NCBI GenBank assembly: GCA_036258315.1
Contig: DATADX010000051.1
Coordinates: 1-48,729, forward strand
Length of the DNA stretch: 48,729 nucleotides
DNA from: DASSYK01 sp036258315
GTDB taxonomy: Bacteria; Actinomycetota; Thermoleophilia; Solirubrobacterales; 70-9
Direction of reading: 5' to 3'
This document shows positions 18,251-26,766 of this stretch, in pieces. Made by a program: the position numbers and the translations under genes. Every line of letters starts with the position of its first letter. The first letter of the stretch is position 1. Under the pieces are notes generated by a model. The model saw only the letters and a list, made by a program, of their open reading frames with translations. It had not been told where the DNA came from and did no database searches.

Positions 18251-18893
18251 GCCGGGCGAAGCATATGGCGGCGCCATCCAGGCCGCCCTGTTCGACTTCG
18301 GCGGCGTCCTCACCACTCCCGTCTGGGACAGCTTCGCCGCCTTCTCACGCGAGGAGGGACTCGATCCCGACTCGGTCAAGGCCGTCTTCCGGACCGACCC
18401 CGAGGCGCTCGCCCTGCTGCGGCGGCTCGAGACCGGGTCGATCTCGGAATCAGAATTCGAGCGGCGCTTCGGCGACCGTCTCGGCCTGAAGGACCACGAG
18501 CACCTGATCAAGCGCATGTTCAAGGGAATGAAGCCGCTCGACTCGATGGTCGGCGCGGTCAGGGACCTGCGGCTGGAAGGCATCCGCACCGGCCTGATCT
18601 CCAACTCCTGGAGCACCTCCCACTACGACCGCGAGCTGCTCGGAAGCTTGTTCGACGCGATCGTGATCTCGGCCGAAGTCGGGCTGCACAAGCCCGAGCC
18701 GGAGATCTACCTGCTCGCCGCCGAGCGGATCGGGGTCGAGCCGAGTACCTGCGTGTTCGTCGACGACTTGCGCGAGAACTGCGAGGGTGCGGAAGCGGTC
18801 GGGATGACGGCGATCCGTCACGTCGATCCGGCGCAGACGATCGCCCTGCTCGGCAAGCTGACCGGCGTCGAGCTGGACCCCGAGGGCGGCTAA
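18249..18893 (+). CDS. HAD-like hydrolase, ACAD10 N-domain-like
   Basis: 214 residues with a HAD fold of the epoxide-hydrolase-N/ACAD10-N type. ALFDFGGVLT at about 12-21 keeps the nucleophile Asp but has Gly at the usual second Asp (DFG instead of DxD), as is common in this subgroup, so phosphatase activity is uncertain. LISNSWS is motif II, HKPEPEIY motif III and CVFVDDLREN motif IV. Human ACAD10 joins HAD, APH kinase and ACAD domains in one chain; here all three are separate genes within 4.5 kb. The stop overlaps the decayed transporter by 4 bp. Confidence 0.85.
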   Translation: MPGEAYGGAIQAALFDFGGVLTTPVWDSFAAFSREEGLDPDSVKAVFRTDPEALALLRRLETGSISESEFERRFGDRLGLKDHEHLIKRMFKGMKPLDSMVGAVRDLRLEGIRTGLISNSWSTSHYDRELLGSLFDAIVISAEVGLHKPEPEIYLLAAERIGVEPSTCVFVDDLRENCEGAEAVGMTAIRHVDPAQTIALLGKLTGVELDPEGG

Positions 18894-19759
18894 GCGCCCC
18901 CGGCGGCGATCAGCGCCACTCCCGCGAGCGCCATCGCCACGCCGAGCCGCTGCGGGGCCCGCAAACGCTCGCCGAGCACGACGTGGGCGAGCGCGATCGT
19001 GAAGGCCGGGTACATCGAGCCGCCGACGGCTACGACCGGGAGCAGGCCGATCGTCGAGGCGACCGTGAACAGGCTGTTGGCCGTGATGTCGAGCGCGCCG
19101 ACCGCGACCAGCGCCGGAAGCGCGGCCGGGACCCCGCCGAGGGCCGGCCTGGTCAGGGCCAGCGCCACCAGCACGAGCGTGACTCCGCCCGTGCGCGCCG
19201 AGACGATCGCCCAGCCCGGCCGATCGGTGGCGATCACGTCGAGCAGCGTGAACATCGTCCCGAACCCGAGGGCGGAGACGAGCGCGAGCGCGAGCGAACG
19301 CCGCGCGACCACGGAGCCGTTCGAGCCCTCCTCGCTCGAGTCCTCCTCGTAGCTGAGCACGACCACACCTGCGACCGCGACCACCAGCCCGGCGAACGCG
19401 ACCGCCCCGGGACCTCGCCCCGGGCCAGGCCGACCGCGACCGGGACCACCACCCCGAGGGCTCGATCGGCGCGACCACGCTCATCGTCCCGACCGCGAGC
19501 GCGCGGTAAAGGCACCGAGTCCGGCCACGGCAGCCGCCCCGGCGGCGAAGCCGAGGGCGAGCTTTCCGGCCGGCAGCGAATCGGCGCCGAACGCCGCCAC
19601 CACGGCGAGGGCAATCAGCAGACCGGCCGGCTAGCTGACGGAGAGAACCGCGAGCACCGGCATGCGACGGCTCTGGAGGCCGCCGAGGAAATCCGAGACT
19701 CCCCAGGAGAGCCCGGAGGCGAGGCTGATCGCGAAGGCGAGCAGGCGTGTGGCCGGCTG
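18890..19759 (-). pseudogene. Decayed EamA/DMT-family transporter
   Basis: The C-terminal half is intact (164 residues from 19384, ending in a clear EamA repeat with STIGLLPVVAVGGSMYPAF). The N-terminal half is recognisable (FAISLASGLSWGVSDFLGG) but carries a nonsense codon TAG at 19631-19633, where the family commonly has Gln, and three one-base losses near 19505-19512, 19449-19456 and 19402-19411. The three shifts sum to one codon, so the last part returns to the first frame. There is no start codon between the upstream stop (19760) and the first helix. Either a true pseudogene or, for the indels, sequencing error; the TAG argues for decay. Confidence 0.8.
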
Positions 19760-20296
19760 CTACTGGCCGCCGCCGAGCAGCCCGGTGACGCCGTTGTTGA
19801 CGCCCTCGAGAAGCTGAGAGACGGGGTTCGTGGCCCCGCCGCCGCCCGCACCGCCGCCGCCGCCCCCGGGCAGTCCGAGCGGCCCCTGGCCCTGACCGCC
19901 GCCGCCGCCCGTGTCACCGGGAGCCGCGCCCTGCGGCGCCTGCTGCACCACTCCGGTGACCGGCGCCGAGCCGCCGCCGCTCTCTCCACCACCGCCGTCG
20001 CTTCCGGCCGCGTCTCCCGAGCCGCTGCCGGAGCCGCGGTCGCCCGGGCCGCCGGCGATCGCCGCGACCGCGGTGTCGAGCGAGGCGTCGCGATCTCGCT
20101 CGGCCCTCTCGGTCGTCGTGTCGGGGCCGCTGGCGAGCGAGCCGAGTCCGCCGGTGAGCCCCGAGACGCTGCCCTCGAAGCCGATCGCGGCGGCCACTCC
20201 GATGGGCAGGGCAAGCAGCGCCGCGGCGGCCATCCCGCGCGCAAGCATTCCCCGACGCCATTCCGCAAGCAATCCTTTACTCATTATTCCCGTCAT
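19760..20296 (-). CDS. Gly-rich exported or membrane-anchored protein
   Basis: 178 residues, no known domain. MSKGLLAEWRRGMLARG is followed by one hydrophobic segment (about 22-39), a signal peptide or anchor. The rest is low-complexity: Asp/Arg, then Gly/Ser-rich, Gln/Gly/Pro-rich, and a C-terminal SQLLEGVNNGVTGLLGGGQ. Two starts are possible, ATG 20296 or ATG 20284; a TACACT -10 sits at 20301-20306. It is divergent from the sensor kinase by 33 bp, and both 5' ends are unusually AT-rich for the region. Function unknown. Confidence 0.6.
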   Translation of the reverse strand: MTGIMSKGLLAEWRRGMLARGMAAAALLALPIGVAAAIGFEGSVSGLTGGLGSLASGPDTTTERAERDRDASLDTAVAAIAGGPGDRGSGSGSGDAAGSDGGGGESGGGSAPVTGVVQQAPQGAAPGDTGGGGGQGQGPLGLPGGGGGGAGGGGATNPVSQLLEGVNNGVTGLLGGGQ

Positions 20297-20329
20297 GAGT
20301 AGTGTAGGCCGCAGGCGGCGGCGCGGCAA

Positions 20330-21793
20330 ATGAGAATCAATCCATCTCTCACGGCGCGATTGCGGATTGGCTTTGTAATCCTGTTTGCGCTGCTGCTCGC
20401 CGTCTCGCTGCTCGGCGTTGGACGACTGTTTCAGATCCGCGTCGACTTCGAGGACGACACGGCCCGCCTTTTCCAGCTCGAGCTGGAGACCGAGCGGATG
20501 CGGTCGGCCTTCATCCTCGAGCAGGCCGCGACCCGCCCGGCGGTCGAGGGAGCGGAGCCGAGCGCGAGCGAGCTCGACCAGGCGGCGGCGAGCTTCGCCG
20601 CCGCCGGCGGCCGCGCGCGCGACGAGACGGGCGGCGACTCGGTCCTCTCCGGGCGCCTGGAGAGCCTGATCACGGCCGAGGCCGCGTGGCGGGAAGCCGT
20701 CGCCGGCCCTGTCCTGCGCGGTCGCAGTCCACCGCCCAAGGTGCGGACTCGGCTGACCAGTGACGTCACGAACAGCGCCGAGGCGCTCAGCGTCGCGAGC
20801 CGGGGCGCCCGCGATTCGATCCGCGCGGACGCCCGCGATGACACGCGCAGCACGACGATCCTCGTCGTCGCCGGGCTGATCGGCGCGCTGCTGGCAGCGC
20901 TGATCCTGTTCTCGGGGCTGATCAACTCGATGCGCGCTCCCCTGGCACGGCTCGTCGACGGGGCCCGGCGCCTCGCGGGGGGCGAGCTCGATACCCGCGT
21001 CGAGGTGGGCGGGCCCGTCGAGATCGCCAGCCTCGGCAGCGCCTTCAACGAGATGGCGACGTCGCTCGAGCGGGACGCGCGGGAGCGAGACCGCATCGAG
21101 CGGATGAAGGACGACTTCGTGCTCACCGTCTCGCACGAGCTGCGCACCCCGGTCACCGTCGTCAAGGGGTTCGCCGAGATGCTCACCGCCCAGCCAAACG
21201 CGCTGCAGGCGCGCCAGTACGAGGCGGCCTCCGTGATCTCCGAGAGCGCCGGGCAGCTGCAGAACCTGATCAACGACCTGCTGGACCTGGCGCGCAGTGA
21301 TGCGGGCAAGCTGCGAATCGATCCCGAGCCCACCCCGGTGGGGCCGCTGGCGCAGCGGATAGGCCGCCAGATGCGCCCCAGCTTCGAGGAGAAGCAGCAG
21401 CGGCTGACCGTCAGCGTCGAGAATGACATCCCCGACGTGAAGGCAGACGCGGATCGGATCGGCCAGGTGCTTTCCAACCTGCTCACCAACGCCAACAAGT
21501 ACGCCCAGCAGGGGGCGACGGTGCAGCTGACCGCGGGCCGGGTCGGCTCCGAGGTCGAGTTCGCCGTCTCCGACGACGGGCCCGGCCTGGGCGAAGAGGA
21601 GCTGGAGCACGTGTTCGAGCGTTTCTGGCGGGCACAGAGCGGCGAAACCCAGGCCGTGGGCGGGACCGGGCTCGGGCTCGCGATCGCGAAGTCGCTGATC
21701 GAGCTGCACGGCGGCGCGATCTCTGCCGACTCGAAGCCCGGCAAGGGCGCTACCTTCCGTTTCGTGTTGCCCATCGCCAAGGACGGCAAGTGA
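20330..21793 (+). CDS. Sensor histidine kinase
   Basis: 487 residues, membrane-bound. One helix at about 12-32, an extracytoplasmic helical sensor region of about 150 residues, a second helix near 183-203, a HAMP linker (SMRAPLARLVDGARRLAGG), then HisKA with phospho-acceptor His269 in SHELRTPVTVVKG, and HATPase_c with N-box LLTNANKYA, DDGPGLG, FERFWRA and GGTGLGLAI. The signal is unknown. It overlaps the CheY-like gene by 4 nt (GTGA). The first 25 codons are AT-rich compared with the rest. Confidence 0.93.
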   Translation: MRINPSLTARLRIGFVILFALLLAVSLLGVGRLFQIRVDFEDDTARLFQLELETERMRSAFILEQAATRPAVEGAEPSASELDQAAASFAAAGGRARDETGGDSVLSGRLESLITAEAAWREAVAGPVLRGRSPPPKVRTRLTSDVTNSAEALSVASRGARDSIRADARDDTRSTTILVVAGLIGALLAALILFSGLINSMRAPLARLVDGARRLAGGELDTRVEVGGPVEIASLGSAFNEMATSLERDARERDRIERMKDDFVLTVSHELRTPVTVVKGFAEMLTAQPNALQARQYEAASVISESAGQLQNLINDLLDLARSDAGKLRIDPEPTPVGPLAQRIGRQMRPSFEEKQQRLTVSVENDIPDVKADADRIGQVLSNLLTNANKYAQQGATVQLTAGRVGSEVEFAVSDDGPGLGEEELEHVFERFWRAQSGETQAVGGTGLGLAIAKSLIELHGGAISADSKPGKGATFRFVLPIAKDGK

Positions 21794-22152
21794 CGCGGGT
21801 CCTCGTTGCGGACGACTCCGAGACGGTTCTGCTGATGTTGCAGCGGCGCCTGGAGATGTCTGGCTACGAGGTCGTGACGGCGACGGACGGGCAGGAGGTG
21901 CTCGACCTGCTCGACGACGGCGGCGACCCTGACCTGATCCTGCTCGACGCGATGATGCCGCGGATGTCGGGGGTCGATGCGCTCCAGAAGCTGCGCGCGG
22001 CGGGCCACAAGATGCCGGTCCTGGTGATCTCCGCGCATCTCGACGCCCAGGAGCCGGAGCGGATGCTGTCGCTCGGCGCCGATGGCTGCGTCCCGAAGCC
22101 GTTCGAGTGGGACGAGCTGATGAAGCGGATCGAGGAGCTCGCCGGGCACTGA
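21790..22152 (+). CDS. Single-domain response regulator (CheY-like)
   Basis: 120 residues: a complete receiver only. Asp9 and Asp10 (VADDSE), phospho-acceptor Asp53 in LILLDAMMPRMSG, the Ser/Thr switch in LVISAH, and Lys in CVPKPF. With no output domain it must act through another protein or as a phosphorelay step. The GTG start overlaps the kinase stop, which makes the kinase its likely partner. The downstream beta-phosphoglucomutase gene starts 15 bp later, so the pair could be co-transcribed with disaccharide metabolism genes. Confidence 0.92.
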   Translation: MTRVLVADDSETVLLMLQRRLEMSGYEVVTATDGQEVLDLLDDGGDPDLILLDAMMPRMSGVDALQKLRAAGHKMPVLVISAHLDAQEPERMLSLGADGCVPKPFEWDELMKRIEELAGH

Positions 22153-22167
22153 CCCGGAAACCCCTCG

Positions 22168-22914
22168 ATGCTCGGCCTGCCCGACTCGGTCCACGCCTGC
22201 CTGTTCGACCTCGACGGGGTTCTGACGCAGACGGCCAAGGTCCACGCTCGCGCCTGGAAGCAGATGTTCGACGACTTCCTGCGGACGCGCGCGGCGCGCA
22301 GCGGCGAGGACTTCGTCCCCTTCGATGCTCGCGACGACTACGACGCCTACGTCGACGGCAAGCCCCGCTACGACGGGGTCCGCGACTTCCTCGCCTCGCG
22401 CGGAATCGAGCTCCCGGAGGGCGATCCCGAAGACCCCCCCGACGCGGAGACGGTCCGCGGACTCGGCAACCGCAAGAACGAGCTCGTGCTCGCGCTGATC
22501 AGGAAGGACGGCGTGGAGCCCTACGAGGGGTCGGTCCGCTACCTGCACGCGGCCAGGGACGCGGGACTGCGCCGCGCCGTCGTCTCCTCGAGCGCCAACT
22601 GCAAGGACGTGCTCGAGGCGGCCGGGATCGCGGACCTGCTCGAGGTCCGGGTGGACGGGATCGTCGCCGAGCGCGAGGGGATGAAGGGGAAGCCGGCGCC
22701 CGACACGTACCTGTTCGCAGCCAAGGAGCTCGGGGCGGAGCCCGCGCAGGCGGCCGTGTTCGAGGACGCGCTGGCGGGAGTGGAGGCGGGACGCGCCGGA
22801 GACTTCGGCTGCGTCGTCGGCGTCGACCGGGTCGGCCAGGCCGGGGCGCTGCGCGAGCACGGCGCCGACGTCGTCGTCGAGGACCTCGCGGAGCTGCTCC
22901 CGGTCGAGGGGTGA
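22168..22914 (+). CDS. pgmB: Beta-phosphoglucomutase-family HAD enzyme
   Basis: 248 residues. The HAD motif I is FDLDGVLT with both Asp present, as needed for a phosphomutase, followed by the C1 cap start AKVHARAWKQMFDDFL seen in beta-phosphoglucomutases linked to GH65 enzymes. VVSSSANC is motif II, KPAPDTYL motif III and VFEDALAGVEAG motif IV. It would convert beta-glucose 1-phosphate to glucose 6-phosphate. The GH65 phosphorylase starts 4 nt after its stop, which strongly supports the assignment. Confidence 0.88.
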   Translation: MLGLPDSVHACLFDLDGVLTQTAKVHARAWKQMFDDFLRTRAARSGEDFVPFDARDDYDAYVDGKPRYDGVRDFLASRGIELPEGDPEDPPDAETVRGLGNRKNELVLALIRKDGVEPYEGSVRYLHAARDAGLRRAVVSSSANCKDVLEAAGIADLLEVRVDGIVAEREGMKGKPAPDTYLFAAKELGAEPAQAAVFEDALAGVEAGRAGDFGCVVGVDRVGQAGALREHGADVVVEDLAELLPVEG

Positions 22915-22918
22915 CGTC

Positions 22919-25279
22919 GTGATCGACCACCCCGACTTCGCGGTCGAGCCGTGGCAGCTTCGCGAGCGGAGCCTCGACCTGGACTTCCTGGCGCAGACGG
23001 AGTCGGTCTTCGCGCTCTCCAACGGTCACGTCGGCCTCCGCGCCAACCTCGACGAGGGCGAGCCGCTCGTCCTCCCCGGCACCTACCTGAACGGGTTCCA
23101 CGAGCAGCGACCGCTGCCACACGCGGAGGTCGCGTACGGGCTGCCGGAGTCGGGCCAGACAGTCGTCAACGTCACGAACGGGAAGGTGATCCGGCTGCTG
23201 GTCGGTGACGAGCCGTTCGACATCCGCTACGGGACGCTCGTCTCGCACGAGCGGGTGCTCGACTTCCGGGCAGGGACCCTGCACCGCGAGGTCGTCTGGA
23301 CCTCCCCAGTCGGCCAGACCGTCAAGGTGCGCTCCACCCGCATGGTCTCGTTCTCGCAGCGAGCGGCGGCCGCGATCGCATACGAGGTCGAGCCCGTCGA
23401 CGAGACGATCAGGATCGTCGTCCAGTCCGAGCTCGTCACGAACGAGCCGCAGCCCGGGATGCACGAGGACCCGCGCGCGGCCGCGGCGCTCGAATCCCCG
23501 CTGATCGGCGAGTGGGCGCGCGCACGTGACATCCGTGCGGTGCTGGTGCACCGCACGGCGAAGAGCGGACTGCGGATCGGAGCGGGGATGGCGCATTGGT
23601 TCGAGGGCCCCGACGACACCGCGACGCTGTCAGAGGCCGAGGAGGACCTGGCGAGAGTCACGTTCAGCGCCCAGGTGGCACCGGGCAAGCCGCTGCGGGT
23701 CCACAAGTTCCTCGCCTACGGCTGGTCGCGGCGGCGGACGACCCCTGCTGTCCGGGACCAGGTCGCCGCCGCCCTTGCCGAGGCCGCCCACACCGGCTGG
23801 GACCGGCTCTGCGCCGATCAGCGCTCCTACCTGGACGCCTTCTGGGACCGCGCCGATGTCAGGCTCGAGGGCGACCCCGAGTTGCAGCAGGCGGTCCGCT
23901 TCGCGCTCTGGCACACCCTGCAGGCCGGCGCCCGCGCGGAGCGCCGCGCAATCCCGGCGAAGGGGCTGACCGGTCCCGGCTACGACGGGCACGCCTTCTG
24001 GGACACCGAGTCGTTCGTACTGCCGGTCCTCACCTACACGGCGCCGGCCGCGGTGGCGGACGCGCTGCGCTGGCGGCACTCGACTCTCGGCGCGGCACGC
24101 GATCGCGCCCGCCAGCTCGGCCTCGAGGGGGCCGCCTTCCCGTGGCGGACGATCCACGGCGAGGAGTGCTCGGGGTACTGGCCGGCCGGAACCGCCGCGT
24201 TCCACCTCGCAGCCGACATCGCCGACGCGGTGACGCGATATCAGCGCGCGACCGATGACGACGAGTTCGCGAGGGAGGTCGGAGTCGAGCTGCTGGTCGA
24301 GACGGCCCGCCTGTGGCGTTCGCTGGGGCACCACGACGCGCACGGGGGGTTCCGAATCGACGGCGTCACCGGCCCGGACGAGTACAGCGCGATCCTCGAC
24401 AACAACGTCTACACGAACCTGATGGCGCAGCGGAACCTCCGCGCCGCCGCCGAATACTCGCGCAGGTTCCCGGACGTGGCCGAGCGGCTCGGTGTCGATC
24501 CGGAGGAGGCCGCCTCGTGGAGCGACGCGGCGCAGTCGATCATGATCCCCTACGACGACGAGCTCGGCGTCCACCCCCAGGCCGAGGAGTTCACCGAGCA
24601 CGCCCGTTTTCCGTTCGAGCGGTACGGGCCCGACAAGTATCCCCTGCTCCTCCACGTCCCCTATTTCGATCTCTACCGCAAGCAGGTCGTCAAGCAGGCC
24701 GACCTCGTCCTGGCGCTGCAGGTGTGCGGCGACTCCTTCACCCCGGAGGAGAAGCACCGCGACGTCGACTACTACGAGCGGATCACGGTCCGCGACTCGT
24801 CGCTGTCCGCCTGCACCCAGGCGGTGATGGCCGCCGAGGTCGGCCACATGGACCTCGCCTACGACTACTACGGCGAGGCCGCGCTGATGGACCTCGAGGA
24901 CCGCGAGCACAACACCCGCGACGGCGTCCACATCGCCTCCCTCGCCGGCGCCTGGATCGGCGCGATCGCCGGCTTCGGCGGGATGCGCGACCACGGGGGA
25001 AAGATCAGCTTCGCGCCCCGCCTGCCCGACGCGATCACGCTGCTCGCCTTCCGCCTCACCTTCGGCGGCTGTGCGATCCGCGTCGAGGTGAAGAGGGATG
25101 AGGCCACCTACGAGGTCCTGCACGGCGCCACGCAGAAGATCGCCCACCACGGCGAGGAGCTGACCTGCGGGCCGGGCGAGCGGAAGACTCTGCCGATCCC
25201 GAGGATCCCGCGGCCGCGCCACCGCCCCGAGCAGCCGCCGGGCCGGGCGCCCCGCCGCCGGATGCCCGAAAAGGGCTAG
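22919..25279 (+). CDS. GH65 disaccharide phosphorylase (trehalose/maltose/kojibiose type)
   Basis: 786 residues. N-terminal beta-sandwich (about 1-270), then an (alpha/alpha)6 barrel. The general acid is Glu488 in TGPDEYSAILDNN, matching Glu487 of maltose phosphorylase. IHGEECSGYWPAGTAAFH and VKQADLVLAL are substrate and phosphate-site blocks. GH65 phosphorylases release beta-glucose 1-phosphate, handled by the adjacent mutase, saving one ATP per disaccharide. Which disaccharide cannot be decided. The C-terminus has an extra basic Pro/Arg tail of about 25 residues. GTG start; the stop shares CTAG with the convergent helicase. Confidence 0.92.
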   Translation: MIDHPDFAVEPWQLRERSLDLDFLAQTESVFALSNGHVGLRANLDEGEPLVLPGTYLNGFHEQRPLPHAEVAYGLPESGQTVVNVTNGKVIRLLVGDEPFDIRYGTLVSHERVLDFRAGTLHREVVWTSPVGQTVKVRSTRMVSFSQRAAAAIAYEVEPVDETIRIVVQSELVTNEPQPGMHEDPRAAAALESPLIGEWARARDIRAVLVHRTAKSGLRIGAGMAHWFEGPDDTATLSEAEEDLARVTFSAQVAPGKPLRVHKFLAYGWSRRRTTPAVRDQVAAALAEAAHTGWDRLCADQRSYLDAFWDRADVRLEGDPELQQAVRFALWHTLQAGARAERRAIPAKGLTGPGYDGHAFWDTESFVLPVLTYTAPAAVADALRWRHSTLGAARDRARQLGLEGAAFPWRTIHGEECSGYWPAGTAAFHLAADIADAVTRYQRATDDDEFAREVGVELLVETARLWRSLGHHDAHGGFRIDGVTGPDEYSAILDNNVYTNLMAQRNLRAAAEYSRRFPDVAERLGVDPEEAASWSDAAQSIMIPYDDELGVHPQAEEFTEHARFPFERYGPDKYPLLLHVPYFDLYRKQVVKQADLVLALQVCGDSFTPEEKHRDVDYYERITVRDSSLSACTQAVMAAEVGHMDLAYDYYGEAALMDLEDREHNTRDGVHIASLAGAWIGAIAGFGGMRDHGGKISFAPRLPDAITLLAFRLTFGGCAIRVEVKRDEATYEVLHGATQKIAHHGEELTCGPGERKTLPIPRIPRPRHRPEQPPGRAPRRRMPEKG

Positions 25280-26751
25280 CTCCGGGCGACCTCCATCCGG
25301 ATCTGGCGGCCCTTCAGCTTGGTGCCGTCCAGCATCTCGACGGCCTTCTCCGCCTCGTCGGCTTTCAGCTCGACGAAGGAGAAGCGATCGAGCACCCGGA
25401 TCGATCCGATCGCGTCGCCTGGGATCACGGCGCCCTCGGTGAGGGCCCAGCGCAGGTCATCCTCCTCGATGCCGCCACGGCGGCCGCGATTCACGAACAG
25501 CTTCACGAGGCCGTTGCCGTCGCCCGCGGGCTGCTCGATCGGGCGCTCCTGGTGGCGGGGGCGCGGAGCGTGCTCGAGGCGCTCCTCGGGCGGCTCCCAC
25601 TCGCCGATCGGGGCCTTGACGACCCGCTCGATCGTCTTCAGCTCCTCGCGCTGCTTGTCGGTCGCGAACGTGATCGCGCGCCCGGTCCTGCCCACGCGGC
25701 CCGTCCGGCCGATCCGATGCACGTAGATCTCGGGGTTGTTGGGCAGGTCGTAGTTGATCACATGGGTGACGTGCTCGATGTCGAGGCCGCGCGCGGCGAT
25801 GTCCGTGGCGACGAGCAGCGGCACCTTGTGCTCCTTGAACGCGATCATCACCCCGTCGCGCTGGCCCTGGCTGAGATCGCCGTGCAGCGCCTTGACCCGC
25901 AGTCCCTTTTCGGAGAGGGCCCGCTCCAGCTTCGCCGCGCCGATCTTGGTGCGCGTGAAGATGATCGCCTGCTCGGGCTCCTCGGCCTTCAGCACCTCGA
26001 CCACCCGCTGCAGCTTGTCGCGCGGCTCGACCATCACGTAGGCCTGCTCGACCGAGTCGACGGTCAGCTTCCTCGGCGTCACCCGGATCGTCACCGGGTC
26101 GTACATGTAGTTCTCGGCGAGCCGGGCGACGGGCGCGGGCATCGTCGCCGAGAAGAGCGCCGTCTGGCGCCCGCTCGGGCACATCCGCAAGATCCGCTCG
26201 ACGTCCTCGATGAAGCCGAGGTCGAGCATCTCGTCGGCCTCGTCGAGGACGACGTAGCGGGCAGCCGTGAGGACCAGCGACTGTCGCTGGATCAGGTCCA
26301 TCATCCGCCCCACGGTCGCGACGACCACCTGGGCGCCGTGACGGAGCCGTGCCTGCTGGTCCCGGATCGGCGCGCCGCCGAACACGGCGACGACGTTGAC
26401 GCCCTCGAGGTGCTCCGCGTAGGCGCGCATCGCCTGGGTGACCTGGATGCAGAGCTCCCGGGTCGGCGTCAGCACGAAGGCCTGCGTCTCGTCGTTCTCC
26501 GGGTCGATGTGCTCGAGCAGGGGAAGCCCGAAGGCCGCTGTCTTGCCGCTTCCGGTCTGGGCCTGGCCGATCACGTCGTGGCCGCTGAGCAGCTCGGGTA
26601 TCGCCTGGGCCTGGATCGGGGTCGGCTCGGCGTAGCCGAGCTCGTCGAGCGTCGTCAGCAGGCCGTCCGAGAGCCCGAGCTCGCGAAAGCTCTTGGTCTC
26701 GGGCTGAGCGACCTCAGCCTGCTCCTGATTGGCGCCGTTCCCGTCTGCCAT
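25276..26751 (-). CDS. deaD: DEAD-box RNA helicase with DbpA-type RNA-binding domain
   Basis: 491 residues. Q motif (FRELGLSDGLL...TPIQAQAI), AQTGSGKT Walker A, DEADEML, SATMP, and HRIGRTGRVGRTG motif VI define both RecA domains. Residues about 405-490 form a DbpA_CSD-like RNA-binding fold starting at LVKLFVNRGRRGGIEEDDL. Such proteins assist ribosome assembly and mRNA unwinding, often in the cold. A 15-bp gap separates it from the quinone oxidoreductase upstream, though it also has its own TAGCCT element. Confidence 0.93.
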   Translation of the reverse strand: MADGNGANQEQAEVAQPETKSFRELGLSDGLLTTLDELGYAEPTPIQAQAIPELLSGHDVIGQAQTGSGKTAAFGLPLLEHIDPENDETQAFVLTPTRELCIQVTQAMRAYAEHLEGVNVVAVFGGAPIRDQQARLRHGAQVVVATVGRMMDLIQRQSLVLTAARYVVLDEADEMLDLGFIEDVERILRMCPSGRQTALFSATMPAPVARLAENYMYDPVTIRVTPRKLTVDSVEQAYVMVEPRDKLQRVVEVLKAEEPEQAIIFTRTKIGAAKLERALSEKGLRVKALHGDLSQGQRDGVMIAFKEHKVPLLVATDIAARGLDIEHVTHVINYDLPNNPEIYVHRIGRTGRVGRTGRAITFATDKQREELKTIERVVKAPIGEWEPPEERLEHAPRPRHQERPIEQPAGDGNGLVKLFVNRGRRGGIEEDDLRWALTEGAVIPGDAIGSIRVLDRFSFVELKADEAEKAVEMLDGTKLKGRQIRMEVARS

Positions 26752-26759
26752 CCAGATTC

Positions 26760-26765
26760 AGGCTA
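26760..26765 (-). promoter_or_regulatory. Leaderless -10 element (TAGCCT)
   Basis: On the minus strand TAGCCT lies 8 nt before the helicase ATG at 26751 and overlaps the last codons and stop region of the upstream gene. Confidence 0.35.
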
Positions 26766-26766
26766 G

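Noticed and set aside
17141..20302. 1053-codon open frame on the plus strand
   Set aside because: It is antisense to the kinase, transporter and Gly-rich genes, is Arg/Asp/Gly-rich without any domain, and is explained by GC-rich third positions.
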